A stretch of DNA of 64,000 nucleotides from Glossina fuscipes (taxonomy: Eukaryota > Arthropoda > Insecta > Diptera > Glossinidae): the NCBI RefSeq assembly GCF_014805625.2, contig NW_023998414.1, positions 7,889,190 to 7,953,189 on the forward strand, read 5' to 3'. The notes beneath the pieces were generated by a model. The model was not told where the DNA came from. It saw only the letters and a list, made by a program, of their open reading frames with translations, and did not search any database. Each line of letters begins with the position of its first letter. Position 1 is the first letter of the stretch. This document shows positions 11,301 through 24,185 of this stretch, one piece after another. The position numbers and the translations under genes were made by a program.

Positions 11301-12659
11301 TACTTATTAAGTTCCTTGAATATCATTATTCAATTCTCTCTCCTTCCATCTTAAAAAAATTTGCAAAAAAATGGCTTTTTAGGCTGCTATGGTGGTTTTT
11401 GGCTTAGACGATTTTCATCTCCATTACATCAATGCATTTCTTAACAAATTGTGCAAGACACAAACCAAATGTCCCAATACTTTTACTTTCACTTGGCATC
11501 ACTGTCTTACGAAGACATTTCTTTTATTATAATCATTGCTGGCATTGCCGTTGTATAATTGCGCTTAGTTTGGTCAAAAACTGTAATGGTTAAAAGCCCA
11601 ACTTAACAACTTAAATCTTAACGCCAATCAGCTATGTTAAACGCGCAAGTTAACAGACCAGAAGGGTTCAACTCTGTAAAATAACATTATCTAACGGACC
11701 AACTTACCAAAAGCCGAGGAAAACTTTGGGATATTTAGTAACTAATGTTTATTTTTAATGTAAGTTTTCTATTAATAAATGTATGTTTTCATATAAAATT
11801 TCTTAATTTCTTTTATTTTACAATATTATTTATTAATAAATGTACCTTTTGTTTACATATCTTATATTATTATTTCGCATAAGGATATGAAATTGTGCAC
11901 AATCCTTGCGTTCCGAATTTTATACAATAACAAATAGCGATGCCGGAAATGGTGGACAAAAATTTGATTTTATGCATACATGAAATTATTCAGAACTACG
12001 TATATGTCTAATAGAAATTTATGATTGTCAGCTGACTCTACAAGTGCCACTGGCGGTATAATCCCACATACACAGGCGCACAGAAAAATAGGTGAATGTT
12101 GCTTTACGTATTCTTCCTGAGTTTCCTTCTATTATATTTCGTATTTTTCTTCTATTTATAGAATAGGAGCATGTGGTTTGAAGTCCCAAGTCACGCAAAC
12201 CTCTATTAGTCTATTAGATGTAACCAAAAAATTCAATCAATCGCGGCCACCCTCACGGAATGTAAACAAAAAATCCAATCCTTATGGATGGTAAAACTCA
12301 ACAATTACAACAACGAATTAGTATTGGGTATAATCAAGTAAAATTACCATAAATCTTTCTTTTAAAGGTGTGTGTGTATATACAGCTAATACAAAATCAA
12401 CTATTAATTCAGCATTTATAAATTGTGAAGAAAAAGTCAAAGAAATTTGCCAAAAGTAAGTACATTTTCTTTTTTAAATAACACAAATTCTACATAAGTT
12501 TCTATTCATTTCATTTTGCACGCTTGTAAATGTTTGCCGCATATAGTTTGTTTAAACAAATAAACGTGAATTTGGCTCTCATTTTTTACGTTTCATTCAT
12601 TTATTAATGTATTGTAATGGAAAACTTGAAGGGAAGTATTTTTTAAAGCAGACGACGAT

Positions 12660-12755
12660 GGTACATGATTAGCTTTTTCGCGATAATCAATTGCCTCCTA
12701 AAACAAACGAGGCGATCATCACGGCGATAATCGCCTGCTTACATGATTATCACCC
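12660..12755. repeat. Cluster of repeated ACATGATTA and GCGATAATC words
   Basis: ACATGATTA occurs at about 12663 and 12741, and GCGATAATC at about 12680 and 12724. The 15-mer GCGATAATCGCCTGC at 12724-12738 is found again at 17285-17299. It contains the palindrome GGCGATAATCGCC. This looks like part of an unrecognised dispersed repeat or a protein-binding palindrome. Confidence 0.4.
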
Positions 12756-13322
12756 ATATTATTACGTACATTCACAAAAAATCAAAGAAAAAAAACGCGA
12801 ATGAGATTTCTTCGTGTTGATGTTGTGGAAAGTGAATAAATTTATTATTAATAGATTAAGCTTTGTTCTTCTAAAAAAATTCAGAAAAAAGAAGAAGGCG
12901 TAAAACCACAGGGGGATAAACACGTAGCCGAATTGTAGCTTTTGTGTTGGTATTCAGTCACTTTTGTTAAACAACGCAAGCTAAATTTTTCATATGTGTT
13001 ATCGTCCAGAATCAAGCATACCGAGAGAGGGATTTTGCTTTGTATTTTTTCCTTATAATGTTTTGTTTACTCCTAACAGTGGTATATGAACTTATGGCAA
13101 CTCTCTCTCTATTTCTCAAAATTAAATTATAAGTTGGCATCTTTAATTATAAATCGATGTTTAGAGAAAATTTTCTTTTGGGACAAATATTTCGCAAATA
13201 TTTAAATATTTATAGAAAAGTTTCGATTAACCCAAAAATATTCTTAATTTATGTAATCGTAAAAGTATAATAGTAGCATAGGCAGATTTGTTCATAAGTA
13301 TAACCTGGGAATTGTTGATAAT

Positions 13323-16300
13323 ATGGGTGCGTTTACCAGTCGTCAAAACGGTGCAATCGAAGAGGCCGAACAAAGTGCTAATAATAATGCGTATAAATAT
13401 CCTCCACGTACGGGTAATTTTTTTGGTAGTCACTTTATAATGGGTGGCGAGCGCTTTGATACGCCTCAGCCGGAATCTTATTTGTTTGGGGAAAATGCCG
13501 ATTTAAATTTTCTTGGCAATCGACCTACCGCTTTCCCCTATCCGCCGCCACAAGCCAATGAACCTACAAAAACGCTAAAAAGTTTAGTTAATATACGTAA
13601 AGAATCTGTACGCTTTGTCCGGGCTATACAAGAAAAAAATGCTGAAGATAATACGGATGGAAATTGTATGAGTGATGAGCAATCGCCAACTTGCTTATAC
13701 AATATTGAATTCACATTTGACACGGATGCCAAATGTGCCATAACCATATACTACTTTTGCAGTGAAGAGGTAAGCCCTAGCGGTGTTACGCTAACACCAC
13801 GCGATGGTTTAACGTCAGAAACATATCACTATGAGAAGGGCATAAATCAATATTTCACACAAGCTGGACATGTTTTTAATCCTCAACTAATACCTGAAGA
13901 TGATTTTATCTATAGTGTGAATAAGGAACAATATCCAGTAGCTATACATTGTGTAGTAGAGGAGGGGAATGAGGATTGCCGTCAATCTCATACAACTATA
14001 TGTGTGATCGATCATCACCCGGAAAGTAATAGTTATGTACTGAGAGCTTTAAAGCAAAAAATTTTCGTGGATGGTTTGTGTTATTTACTTCAAGAGATAT
14101 ATGGTATTGAAAATAAAGTGAGTATAACTTTAAGACCATAGTCTAATTTGATAAACCATGTTTGTTACCAAGCATTGGCTTACGTATCAGTTTATTTTCG
14201 CGCGCTTAACGATATGAAGTGTAATCGCTCGTAGTGCGGTCATGTCCGTTTGTCCGCAAAGATTGAAATAGAACACTGAAGCTCCGTGAATATGTTATTA
14301 CACTCACAAAACCCTTTTATTACTATAAACCAGCTAGTGTTTACTAAGATCAAAAGTTCGATGCAAAAGTTAAAAGCATATATATTAACGCTCACAATTA
14401 ACAGTATCATTATTATATAATTTCTTCAGATGTCTTTTATTCTATGCATATATTTTACATAAAATGCATTTCCTTGACCTAATTGTATCAATTTGCTTCA
14501 CTTAACTTCAACTCAGTGAGGCTGGCAAAATCGTGCAGCTCTGAGAGAATTTTTAATATGAGAAATGTTTTCTACTAAGGAAGAAAATTATTAAGGTTTT
14601 GTAGTTTGCCCAAAATGCTTCAAATCAAATAAAGAAAAACTATTGACAAAAAGCTAGTTGAGCTCAGTCGGGTCCAGTCCAATGTTTACTCTTGGTTATC
14701 ATAAATAAAAGCCCATATGAAAGCTAACATATGGAACTCCTGTAATGAATAGTTTCTTTTCAAAGTGTTAATTAACTTTTTTTTTACCCAAAGTTCACTT
14801 TAATTTACTATTATAACCGTTTTCTTATTTTATTATTAGGCCATCAACAAAAGTTCTCTAGACGAAGATCTTGACGATCACGGCAGTGAGTGTGTTATTT
14901 GCATGAGTGAATCGCGCGACACTTTAATATTGCCTTGCCGTCATTTATGCTTATGCAATTCTTGTGCGGATTCATTGCGGTATCAGGCTAATTGTTGTCC
15001 CATTTGTCGTGCACCATTCCGGGCTTTACTGCAAATACGAGCGGTTCAAAAGGGTGTTGGCAGTCATATATTACATCAAAATACGCCCACATCGGCGAAC
15101 GAACCTGTTGTTTGCGATCAGCATGTACCACCTGGTTACGTGCCAGTATCACTGATTGAGGCACTAAATGGACCAGTCCAGTATGTGGGCAGCCGTCGTT
15201 CAAATGGAGGAGGGGATGCTGATGTGTTAGATGGTGTTACCGGCGCTTCCAATGAGCAGCACAAATCCACATCACCATTAAAACCAAATAGTCAGCGACG
15301 TCAGAAGAGCAAAAAAAAATGCGTCAACCTCAACTAGCGCTAGTGAAGTTGGCACCATGACGACAAACGCTAATGCGCCTATTATTTCGACAATGGACAT
15401 CGTTGAAAGCGAAGCCCACATAGAATCGAAAGCTAATGGAAAACGTTGTTCACAAGACAAACTACAAGTAGTCAATGAACGTCATAGCTTAAAAGTGTCA
15501 AAATCGCATAAAAGGCATTCCAAAAACTCAGTTGCTAGTACTGAAATGGCTACAACTGCTACGTCGACTCATGACGAGGGAGAAGACGATAGCGAAAATG
15601 AAAAGTTATCTCCATTATTATCGCCGGGCAGTAAATGCAAACCTATACCTTCACAATTAGCTAAAACTTTAACATGTAGTGATAATAATGAAGAAAATGA
15701 AGACGAAGATGACGGGGATGGCGTCTTAGTAGAGCCGAGAGTTGATTTTAAGCATAAAAAAGCAACTTCGTTTAAAAAACATAAAAAGGCCAGTGATGTG
15801 AAAAGTCAACGTGATGATCCAACTATTGACAATGAGAGATCAAATACAGTTGATATGCCTGTTTCGGGTGCAACCAATACTAATAATGAAGATTCTGATT
15901 ATTATACACCAGAAGATCAACAAAATTCCATATTGAGTCCTTTATGTCCCGATCGTCAAAGAAATTTGGGAAACGGTTTAACAACCGGCGAGAAATTGAA
16001 AACGAGTTTAGTAAAAAAGAATCTCCATAAAAAATCGACTTCGGTGGGTAACATTGTAGGCAGCGGCGGTGGCGGTGGAAGTGTAGCTAACTCAGCTAGT
16101 TCTACTGGAGCAGTTGATTTAAAAGGCAATAACGTGAGCTCTTTACCCGGTAATTATTCAAAACGATAACATAAACTAATTGCATTATTTTTATATTATT
16201 ATATTTTTGATCTCTTATCAGATATGCTGGATAGTCCGGTTAGTGCCACTTCAGCATCGACACGCAGCTCAAGTGATAGTTACTCCTCGAGTTCTTCTAC

Positions 16301-16391
16301 CAAACAGCTATTAAGCTCAAATCCCAATACAGCAGCAGCTAATATTATAGTTGATGATAAGTTGGCTTTACAAAATGCGGTTAATGTTTAA
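13323..16391 (+). CDS. MGRN1: Mahogunin/MGRN1-RNF157-type RING E3 ubiquitin ligase
   Basis: Three exons: 13323-14117, 14840-16149 and 16222-16391. The protein starts MGAFTS, a good N-myristoylation signal (Gly2, Ser6). Residues ~100-265 form the family-specific domain preceding the RING, including [20 protein letters not shown] and [11 protein letters not shown]. The C3HC4 RING is complete: C283, C286, C298, H300, C304, C307, C318 and C321, with [18 protein letters not shown]1 proteins ubiquitinate endosomal and cytosolic targets such as TSG101. Odd: a run of nine A's at 15311-15319 breaks the frame, giving a stop at 15337 (430 aa). The next frame carries on in Ser/Lys-rich coding sequence to a spliced last exon, which would give about 757 aa. 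An assembly or sequencing slip is the simplest explanation. The pairs GTGAGT/TTATTAG and GTAATT/TTATCAG are phase-consistent. Poly(A) signals lie at 16692 and 16702. Confidence 0.93.
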
Positions 16392-16691
16392 CATGCTTAT
16401 ATAGAGAATTGATTAGAAATCAAGTAAAATATTCAAAAATGTATTCCTCTTGGTAAGGCCTTATTGCCTTATGGATTTATTTCAGCATTTCCCCCCCTCC
16501 CTATATTATTTATTGTTTGCAATTTTAATGGAATATGGGAATAATTATGAATCCATATCAAACGTATTATAAAAAAAAAAAAAAAAAAGTATTTAAAAAT
16601 GAGTTTTAAAAAAGAATTTTATTTATAATTAAAATTAAATTAATTTTTTGACTAACCTTAGGAGCGTGTCTCAACATTTAAAATTTTAAAC

Positions 16692-16707
16692 AATAAATAC
16701 AAATAAA
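16692..16707 (+). promoter_or_regulatory. Poly(A) signals of the MGRN1 gene
   Basis: Two AATAAA hexamers, at 16692-16697 and 16702-16707, lie about 300 nt past the stop codon. Confidence 0.6.
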
Positions 16708-16928
16708 AGCATTTTCTCTCAACAAAAATATGTCATGACCTTGTATTTGTTTGTAGAAATGAAGTTTCTTTTCTTTTTTTTTTTTCGTTTGGTTTTCTTT
16801 TTTGTTTCTTAGGAACACTGAGCGCAGAAGCATATTATAATACAATTGTTATAAACTTTAATTTCAAAAAAATCATATTTAATAAGTCAAAAAGAAAATT
16901 GAAAAACAAAAAAAAAAATTGCCAAAAT

Positions 16929-18782
16929 TTAACTCATATGTGCATCACGATCACGATCATCACTACCCTGATCATTATCATCGTTATTGCTGACATCGCT
17001 AGTATTATGATTATTATGTGACATCGTGCTACTATTTGTTTCCACAGACGACGTATTATTAGCTGCCGAAGATTCTGAGTTTGTTGATCTGTCGCGATTA
17101 CGTAACGAGTGTATGCAGGCCAACATCCGTATCATAAACGCAGCTGGCACAGTTATAGTATCTTTCGTTTGTTCCAGCATGATGGCATTACGTTTCATTA
17201 ACTGAAATATACGAAGAAATTAGAAGAAATGAAAATGCCAATGTACAGAGAAGAAGAAAAAAAAATAAAATAAAAGGGAAAAAAGCGATAATCGCCTGCA
17301 ATCTTTAACATTCACCGATTTAAATAACATTAATCGTCAACGTACTGGTTTCTCGACAGCGTTATGATTGATTGAATGAATTGTCGAAACTTTGACTTCC
17401 TTTTTGAAATCAATTTTTTTTTTACGTCTACACGACGATTTAGACGAATTGTAACTTTTTTTCAAAATTTCATTTTGCGATAAAGTGATCAAGCTATATG
17501 GACTTTAAATTTAATTGGAAGAATCAAATTTGTACTTCTTTCTATTATACAAACAAGATGATAACATATAATATGCTTTTAGTGATGGCTATAATAATAT
17601 CTATTATTATCATAAGCTACAATCAAGAAAGCCGACTGAAGATTTTCAATCTCAGTCGATTATAGGATGGGTATATATTCGACGAGGCAATGGAGTCTGA
17701 AGCTTTTGTGTCCCACTTTTTTCTCCGGACAAGGCAATCGCTTTCAACAAACAATGATTATACGATAATTAGTCGCTCAAGAGTCAGTTGACTAGTAAAT
17801 TGAAAACCTTAAAATTTCCTTCTAAACATAATTTGCGAGCCGCACTTAAATTTAACCTCAGATTGCAGTAATATTGCGATTCTCTCACGATTAACGAAAC
17901 CAAGGCCCAAAAAAAACAAGGCTCATGAGAGAAGAAATTATAATCCTTCGATCGATTTCTAATCCAATTCGATAGATGACGATAGAGAGGTATTTTAATG
18001 TACTTTCTTACTATCACGTTAAAATTTCTCTGAAAATTCCATTAACTGATCCAATAACTGATCCGAATCGCGCGGCCGCAAATCTCACATCTCTTCAACA
18101 TATCTTTCTTTACAATAGACGCGCTAGTCTCGATGAACTCTCCTCAAATGAGATAAGAGACATGTGTAAGATTGTTACGGAAGCTCTAAGTGAAGCTCTA
18201 AGATCATTTCCATATCAAAACTCCTCTAATCTCTCTCTCTGAGTTTACGCATTTCCTAATTTACGATGGACATCGTTGGACGGAGTGAAAATAGCCACTC
18301 TAGTCGTTTCGACATGACGATCATTTCTTAAGCGATGCCCCGGTGTCACCAAGTGACTCTTTTTGTTTATGCAATCGTCTAATTTCTGCCAAGTCATTCC
18401 AGATTTCATGGACAACTCCTTTTTAACGTCATTTATTTAGAAAACCAAATTCGGACGACAATATGAACGGGAAGTATGAAAATAAAGGTAATTATTTATC
18501 AAGCATATATGTAAATGAAAAGAAAGGAATGGACGATACCCGCTAAAAAAAAAAGAAAAAAGTACCGTAATATACCGTTTCTTATAGTATAATAAACTAG
18601 CTTTAGACTTAAGATGTATTAGCGGGAAGCAACTACTATTACAATTGTATATATATTTATACATCTATATATATAAATATCATCAAAGAGACATATATAT
18701 ATACCTGTAACTTGCACTCAAATAATAAAATTAATTTAATTAATCATTGATAATTCTCTTATTCAGCGTAGATAGGGAAAAG

Positions 18783-18833
<51 letters not shown>

Positions 18834-20985
18834 AGAGAGAGAGAGAGACATACGGATCTTGCATTTATGAGACGTTCTTTTTAAAAATAGTAAACAAATG
18901 ATCGTTTCAATCTTTGGAGATACTATAAGAAATTTAAGCAGATAAGTAATTGAATCATTATGCACACGCTATTCATAAATACTTACATCTTCTGCTTCTT
19001 CTTCGTTGAAACCTTTATCTTGCAATATGGGCGCCCAAATTTTAACATCATAATCTATACCCGAACTTGCTAAGTACGGCAATTCGGGATGCGGTTGTAA
19101 ACAGTTCACCACGTGCTGATCGGCTTGCATTAACATCACTAATTTGCCGGTGCGACGATTCCATGTGAATATATGACCGCAATCCGAACCGGACATTACA
19201 TAATTATTACCCCAAAAAGTTGCTTCTTTAATCATGGTGCGAGCATTACGATGGCCCGTATATTTCATTACTAAATAATCAAATATGGTTTCTTTGGTTT
19301 CCATTTCGAGATCAGCCAACTCTTGGTTAATTGAAGCGGCATCGTCATGAAAATGGGAGGAGTGTGTATCGCTACTGTCTTCGCTATTGCGTTCAATATT
19401 ATCGTTGTTATTATTGGAAGAGTCTCTCATTTCGATATCAGCGGCAGGTCGCGGTGATGAGGAAGCTTCTGAATCAGTTCTATTATTTGTTGTTGTGGTA
19501 GTTGTTGGCGATGTAGTTTGTTCACTTTCGTCCTGAGTATTAGAGCGTGTCGATAAACTTAAACTTCGAGCAGCAAGAGTTCGCCAAGCAGCCGAGGTAG
19601 AAGGACGAGAATCTAAAAAATGTTATGAAAAATAAAAAACTTTGCTTTTTTTTTTTTTTTTTTTTTTTTTTTATATATATACCCTCATTTTCCATTGTCT
19701 GCCTTTCATGAGTTTCCAAGTTTTGCTGGCTATTGCGACTACCCTCCGGATCTTGACTAGCCAAGCCAAAGCGTGTACGTGGATCATTAAGCATACGCGA
19801 TATAACCTCAGTCATGCGGCTCATTATATTGGCTTGTAATTGCGGTCTGAATTGACCTGTCTCCGCTCGACCAGTGGGATCACGTTCTGGTCTAGCATCT
19901 GGTCCGGTATCGGACCAATCACCTCTTAAACGCAATCTTCGAGTGACTAGTTCTGCAGTGAGTGGTGCTGGCGGTGAATTACTACGCTCTACATATTTAC
20001 CTTTAGCCAATTCGGTAACATTAACACCCTCGTGACTTAAATCGTATAAATATAAATATTCGGAAGAGTAACTAACGAGAAGTTCGGTTTCTTCCGGGCT
20101 ATAACGCACACAAGTAATTCGATAATGCCTTTTCGTAGGCAATGGAATTGGATATGCTTTGACGGGCCTTGTATGCCGCTCATTCGTTGGCACTGAACTA
20201 TCACTAAAATCAATCACAGATAAATAACGACGATCATAGATGCGTACAATTGCATCACTACTTCCCACAGCCAGATAATGATTACTAATGGGCGCTAAAT
20301 CCATGGCATTTACCGCCGATGGACTAAAAATGAGTATATTATCTTTACAGCAAGTCTTATGGCAATTGGAAATTTGTCTAAGATCAAATAATCGCACTGT
20401 ACCGTCTTCGCCGCAGCTCATAAATGATCTGGGTTCCGTAGGTACTGTTAGCACTTCATAAGTTGTACCGCTTTTGTGGCAATTAAAAATGCTCACGTTA
20501 GTTTCATTATCGGTTGCACGCTCGTAAACAGGTGCCATCACATTTCTATCGTTATTGTAGTCCCGCGATATAGATCGTACCCGTCGTATATATGGCGCCA
20601 TAAGTTCTGTATGAAGAACTATACCATCTCCCGAACACGATACAATTGCTTGATCATTGGATTGCGGCATAAAGCGAGCACTAAATATATTCGCACGATG
20701 GGCAGTTTTGTATTTTAGAAGCACCTCTTGATTATGTGGATTGGTAATCGCTATAAATTGATCATCCGACCCGGAGATTAAATATTCACCCGTATTATTC
20801 CAATGCACTGTATTAACGCAACCCGAATGTATAGGTAGCTGACACAACAGACCCAAACGTTGTACATAATCTAAGGAATTTTTAGTACTGGCTATAAGAT
20901 TATGACGATTTTGCAAAGGACCATAGAGATCTTGTTTTAAAATAGAACGAAAGACACTATCCGGTGGAGGTGAATCACGCGACAT
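16929..20985 (-). CDS. DCAF6: DCAF6 (NRIP/IQWD1)-type WD40 protein
   Basis: Three coding exons: 20985-19683, 19612-18987 and 17201-16929, joined in phase to 733 aa. DCAF6 proteins are substrate receptors for the CUL4-DDB1 ubiquitin ligase, and the mammalian one is a nuclear-receptor cofactor. WD40 repeats begin at ~55 ([20 protein letters not shown]) and continue through [12 protein letters not shown] and [15 protein letters not shown]. The family signature [17 protein letters not shown] is at ~350. After a low-complexity Ser/Thr/Asn linker the final WD repeats resume ([30 protein letters not shown]), then the conserved [13 protein letters not shown] end. The IQ calmodulin motif found in mammals is not visible. 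ATG 20985 is preceded by an acceptor at 21034, so a 5' UTR exon lies upstream; donor-like sites ending at 21568 (AAG/GTATGTG) and 22528 (ACAG/GTAAGC) are candidates. The gene is convergent with MGRN1, 537 nt between stops. Confidence 0.93.
17202..18986 (-). other. Large intron of DCAF6
   Basis: The 1.8-kb intron contains a GCGATAATCGCCTGC word at 17285, an 88-codon plus-strand frame at 17976-18242 with ordinary composition but no recognised homologue, and a long (GA)n tract at 18794-18860. The other two introns of this gene region are short. Confidence 0.7.
18794..18860. repeat. (GA)n microsatellite
   Basis: About 25 GA units with one CTA interruption, inside the DCAF6 intron. Confidence 0.95.
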
Positions 20986-21300
20986 TGCACACCCTAGTAC
21001 AACAGCAGTTTGATTATTATTAGTTTTTAACAACTGAAAAAAAAAAACAAAAAAAAAAAAAATATATATATATATACATATATATATATGTATATAAAAA
21101 TAAAAAATTAAAATAATATATAAAAAATAGAAATTAAAAAAAAATTTGTAGCCGAAGAAAATCTTTTGAGAATTTATCACGAAATCTATGTCACATTATC
21201 GTGTCAATTTTAAATCGATGTCATATTTCATATTCTATACATATATGTAACCAGTAATTAAAACCAATTGAATTTAAATAAACAAAATATTTTTTCTAAC

Positions 21301-21333
<33 letters not shown>

Positions 21334-22133
21334 TATTTGTTATGCCAATTAAGGCATAAAAATGCATTTCTCTGCGAGCACAATTTCTCATACTCACTCA
21401 GTATACAATTAATATTCAAAGCTCTATATACCTATAATATGAAAGATCTTTTACGCAAACGATGGGAAGAATAAGTTTTCACGATAGTTTCTCTATCCTA
21501 AACGTCACATTTATTATAAAATAAGACGAATTAAAAAAAAAAAAAAAAGAAGAAAATTCTCACATACCTTGTTGAATATTATGTTATAATAAATAAGTTT
21601 TCGCTTATTTTGGAGAACGAAATCACTAAAAACTTCAACAAATAAATTTTTGACAGATCAAGCAAACTTTTTGATTACTTTCGATGAAGACCGTTATTAA
21701 TCAATAAAATATATTAATAAAAATTCTTTGTTTAGCCTTTAAATGATTTTCTAATCAAATTGTGAAAATTGACCACATATTTATGATATATTGTCGATAT
21801 ATTGTATTAAAAAACTTTACAACCATAGTTAGTGAATTTTAAACATGTTACAAGGAATGAAAGAAAAAAACAAAAAAAAAAAGAAAATTTAATCAATAAC
21901 GTTGGCTACTATTAGAATATTAGAGAATACATGTGTGTATGTAATGACATGTGTATGTGCACGTACAAAACAGAATGCATTTATATTAACATATTAACCA
22001 ATAAAAGGATGTAAGGGCGGAAGAGAGTGTGTGTGTGAAGACGCATTAGAAAAGACAACAAAGAACAAATCCAATGCCAAAAATAACGCAAGCAAAGTAC
22101 CAAATTATACAAACAACAACAATACCAACAATT

Positions 22134-22168
<35 letters not shown>

Positions 22169-22340
22169 AAAAAAAAGAACGTTTAAAGTGACGAGGCGGC
22201 CTACAATCGGAAGAATTTTATTTCTATTTATTCTCTCTTTTATTATTGTATTCAATTATTATTAAGTAAACAGTTGTTCATCTTACGTAGGCAAAAATTT
22301 TCTATAACGTTTGTTCAAATTAAATTTTGCTTACTGACAT

Positions 22341-22348
<8 letters not shown>

Positions 22349-22386
<38 letters not shown>
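22349..22386. repeat. Poly(A) tract
   Basis: About 37 consecutive A's; the true length is uncertain in any assembly. Confidence 0.9.
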
Positions 22387-22388
<2 letters not shown>

Positions 22389-22823
22389 AATAAAAAAGAA
22401 AAGAAGAAAATTCCGTATACACAAAAACTGGGCAAATGTCCGATCGATACGGAAATTCATTTTTAATCAAAACATTCCTTTTAAGAAACTATAATTTAAT
22501 AGGTTTGTTTCTTGCATCGAGCTTACCTGTATGTGTCTAGTAGTGTGCACGTGATTGTTAACACAGTTTAGATTAAACAACAAACAACAACTATTACTGT
22601 TATCAAAGGAATTTTTTTTTTCTTTTTCTTGCTTTTTTTTTTTTTTTTTTTTTCTTTACGAAACACAATTTTTATTACTTTTCTTTTGTCCAAATAAGCT
22701 TGCCAAACACTCAAACAAGAATAGTTGACAATCGCCCCACCATTGTTAATTAATTAAATTCCCAGAAGCGACTAAAGTAAAAGAATATTATTTTAGAAAT
22801 AAAAACAAAAACAATACGCTCTT

Positions 22824-22876
<53 letters not shown>

Positions 22877-22902
22877 ATATGTCTGTCTGTCTGTCTGTCT
22901 CT
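22824..22902. repeat. Compound (CT)n-(CTAT)n-(GTCT)n microsatellite
   Basis: Three related repeat classes follow one another. The GTCT part is the same motif class as the mini-me-like repeats. Confidence 0.9.
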
Positions 22903-24142
22903 CTTTCAGCCCATACACATATGAAGAGCTAGAGATAAAAGCAATTAGATAATTGTTATTCACTTGAAGACGGATCATAAATGCCCTATAATTTACAATT
23001 ATTACTATTATTGTAAATGACATCTTGACTAATAATTCATAGAAAGAACTAAATAAAAAAAATCAAAAATGGTAAACCTATTCAGCTGCAAATCTCATCC
23101 TCGACTTTTGCAATATATACAAAAAGAAGAGCATATTATTTCGATGCTTCATAAATTTTCACAAGCCTCAAGCTTGGCTTTCTCATTCGATTTTATAACC
23201 TATTATTATCAAAAAGCTGTTTTTTAAATGCTTTAACAGTTGATTAAATCTTATCAATATCATTGTGCCTAAGTGTTGCAGTTGCAATTTATTGAAAATT
23301 CACGAGATTTAAAAAAGTTGACTAAACACGAAAAGTCTTTATTAGATAATAGTGCTACGCACTAGCTCTTCATAACGTTCCAAAAACATCTTAATTACGT
23401 CCAAGAAAACCAATGTAACTATTGTAGATAGACATGGAGCAATTTTTGCAATTTCCCTTCGCAACTTAATTTAATTTCCGTTAATTGTATCTGAAAGTTC
23501 GAAACGTTTCAAGTTAAAGAAACGTTTGCAGATTTTCTAAGGGCACCTAAGCAATTACTTAATTATTTATCTGAAAATTTTATTGAATTTATAAAGAAAA
23601 ATCATATATCGGAAGAGATTACTGCTAACGTCTATGGCGGCTGAAGTGCACATTTTTCAAAGTAACTTAAAGATAAGCTCGATTAATAACTGTAGTCAAA
23701 GACGCACAAGTTCCTATCACTGTTATCTAGATTTAATTTATTTCATACATTCCGGATTTACGCTAAATATATAGTAAATAGTCTAAGAAGTATTGAGGCC
23801 TCGCGAGACTGCCTTCATTGCTTCGTTATGCTATCATACACAATCACATTTGAGAACAACTACGCTAGCTATGTTATTAAAATCATTATCATTCAAGTTC
23901 TTAATATGTATATATATATTCTTTTTTTTTTTTGAGGAAATCCGCGCAAAGTTGATTTAATAAATTTAAAATTGTGTACAATCGTTTCAAATAAATATAA
24001 TGAACGGTATAAGCTTGTTTGCCGGTAGTTTGCCGAAAGAGAAGAAAGGCAATAGCCAATCATTCGCTACAGCTGTTTAATTAAAGTCAGCTGTTTTCAT
24101 ATGCTTATTTATCTTCTTCGTTCTATTCATTGAGCACACTTG

Positions 24143-24149
<7 letters not shown>

Positions 24150-24181
<32 letters not shown>
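24150..24181. repeat. (TA)n microsatellite
   Basis: About sixteen TA units. Confidence 0.9.

Positions 24182-24185
<4 letters not shown>

Larger units (their letters stand above)
4779..13322. other. Long intergenic/intronic stretch rich in dead transposons
   Basis: Apart from the repeats listed separately I see no firm gene. Upstream exons of the MADF gene may be here but are not recognisable. The region from about 7800 to 11400 is a transposon graveyard: a MITE, several GTCY-type repeats, a mariner remnant and a SINE. A good splice donor (AAAA/GTAAGTAC) at about 12456 could end a non-coding first exon of the Mgrn1 gene that starts at 13323; this is only a suggestion. Confidence 0.5.

Noticed and set aside
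20986..21180. Longer DCAF6 start with an upstream MINSQKIFF... lead
   Set aside because: The lead translates a poly-A/TA tract and crosses a strong acceptor (TTTTTCAG at 21034). The family start fits [10 protein letters not shown] at 20985.
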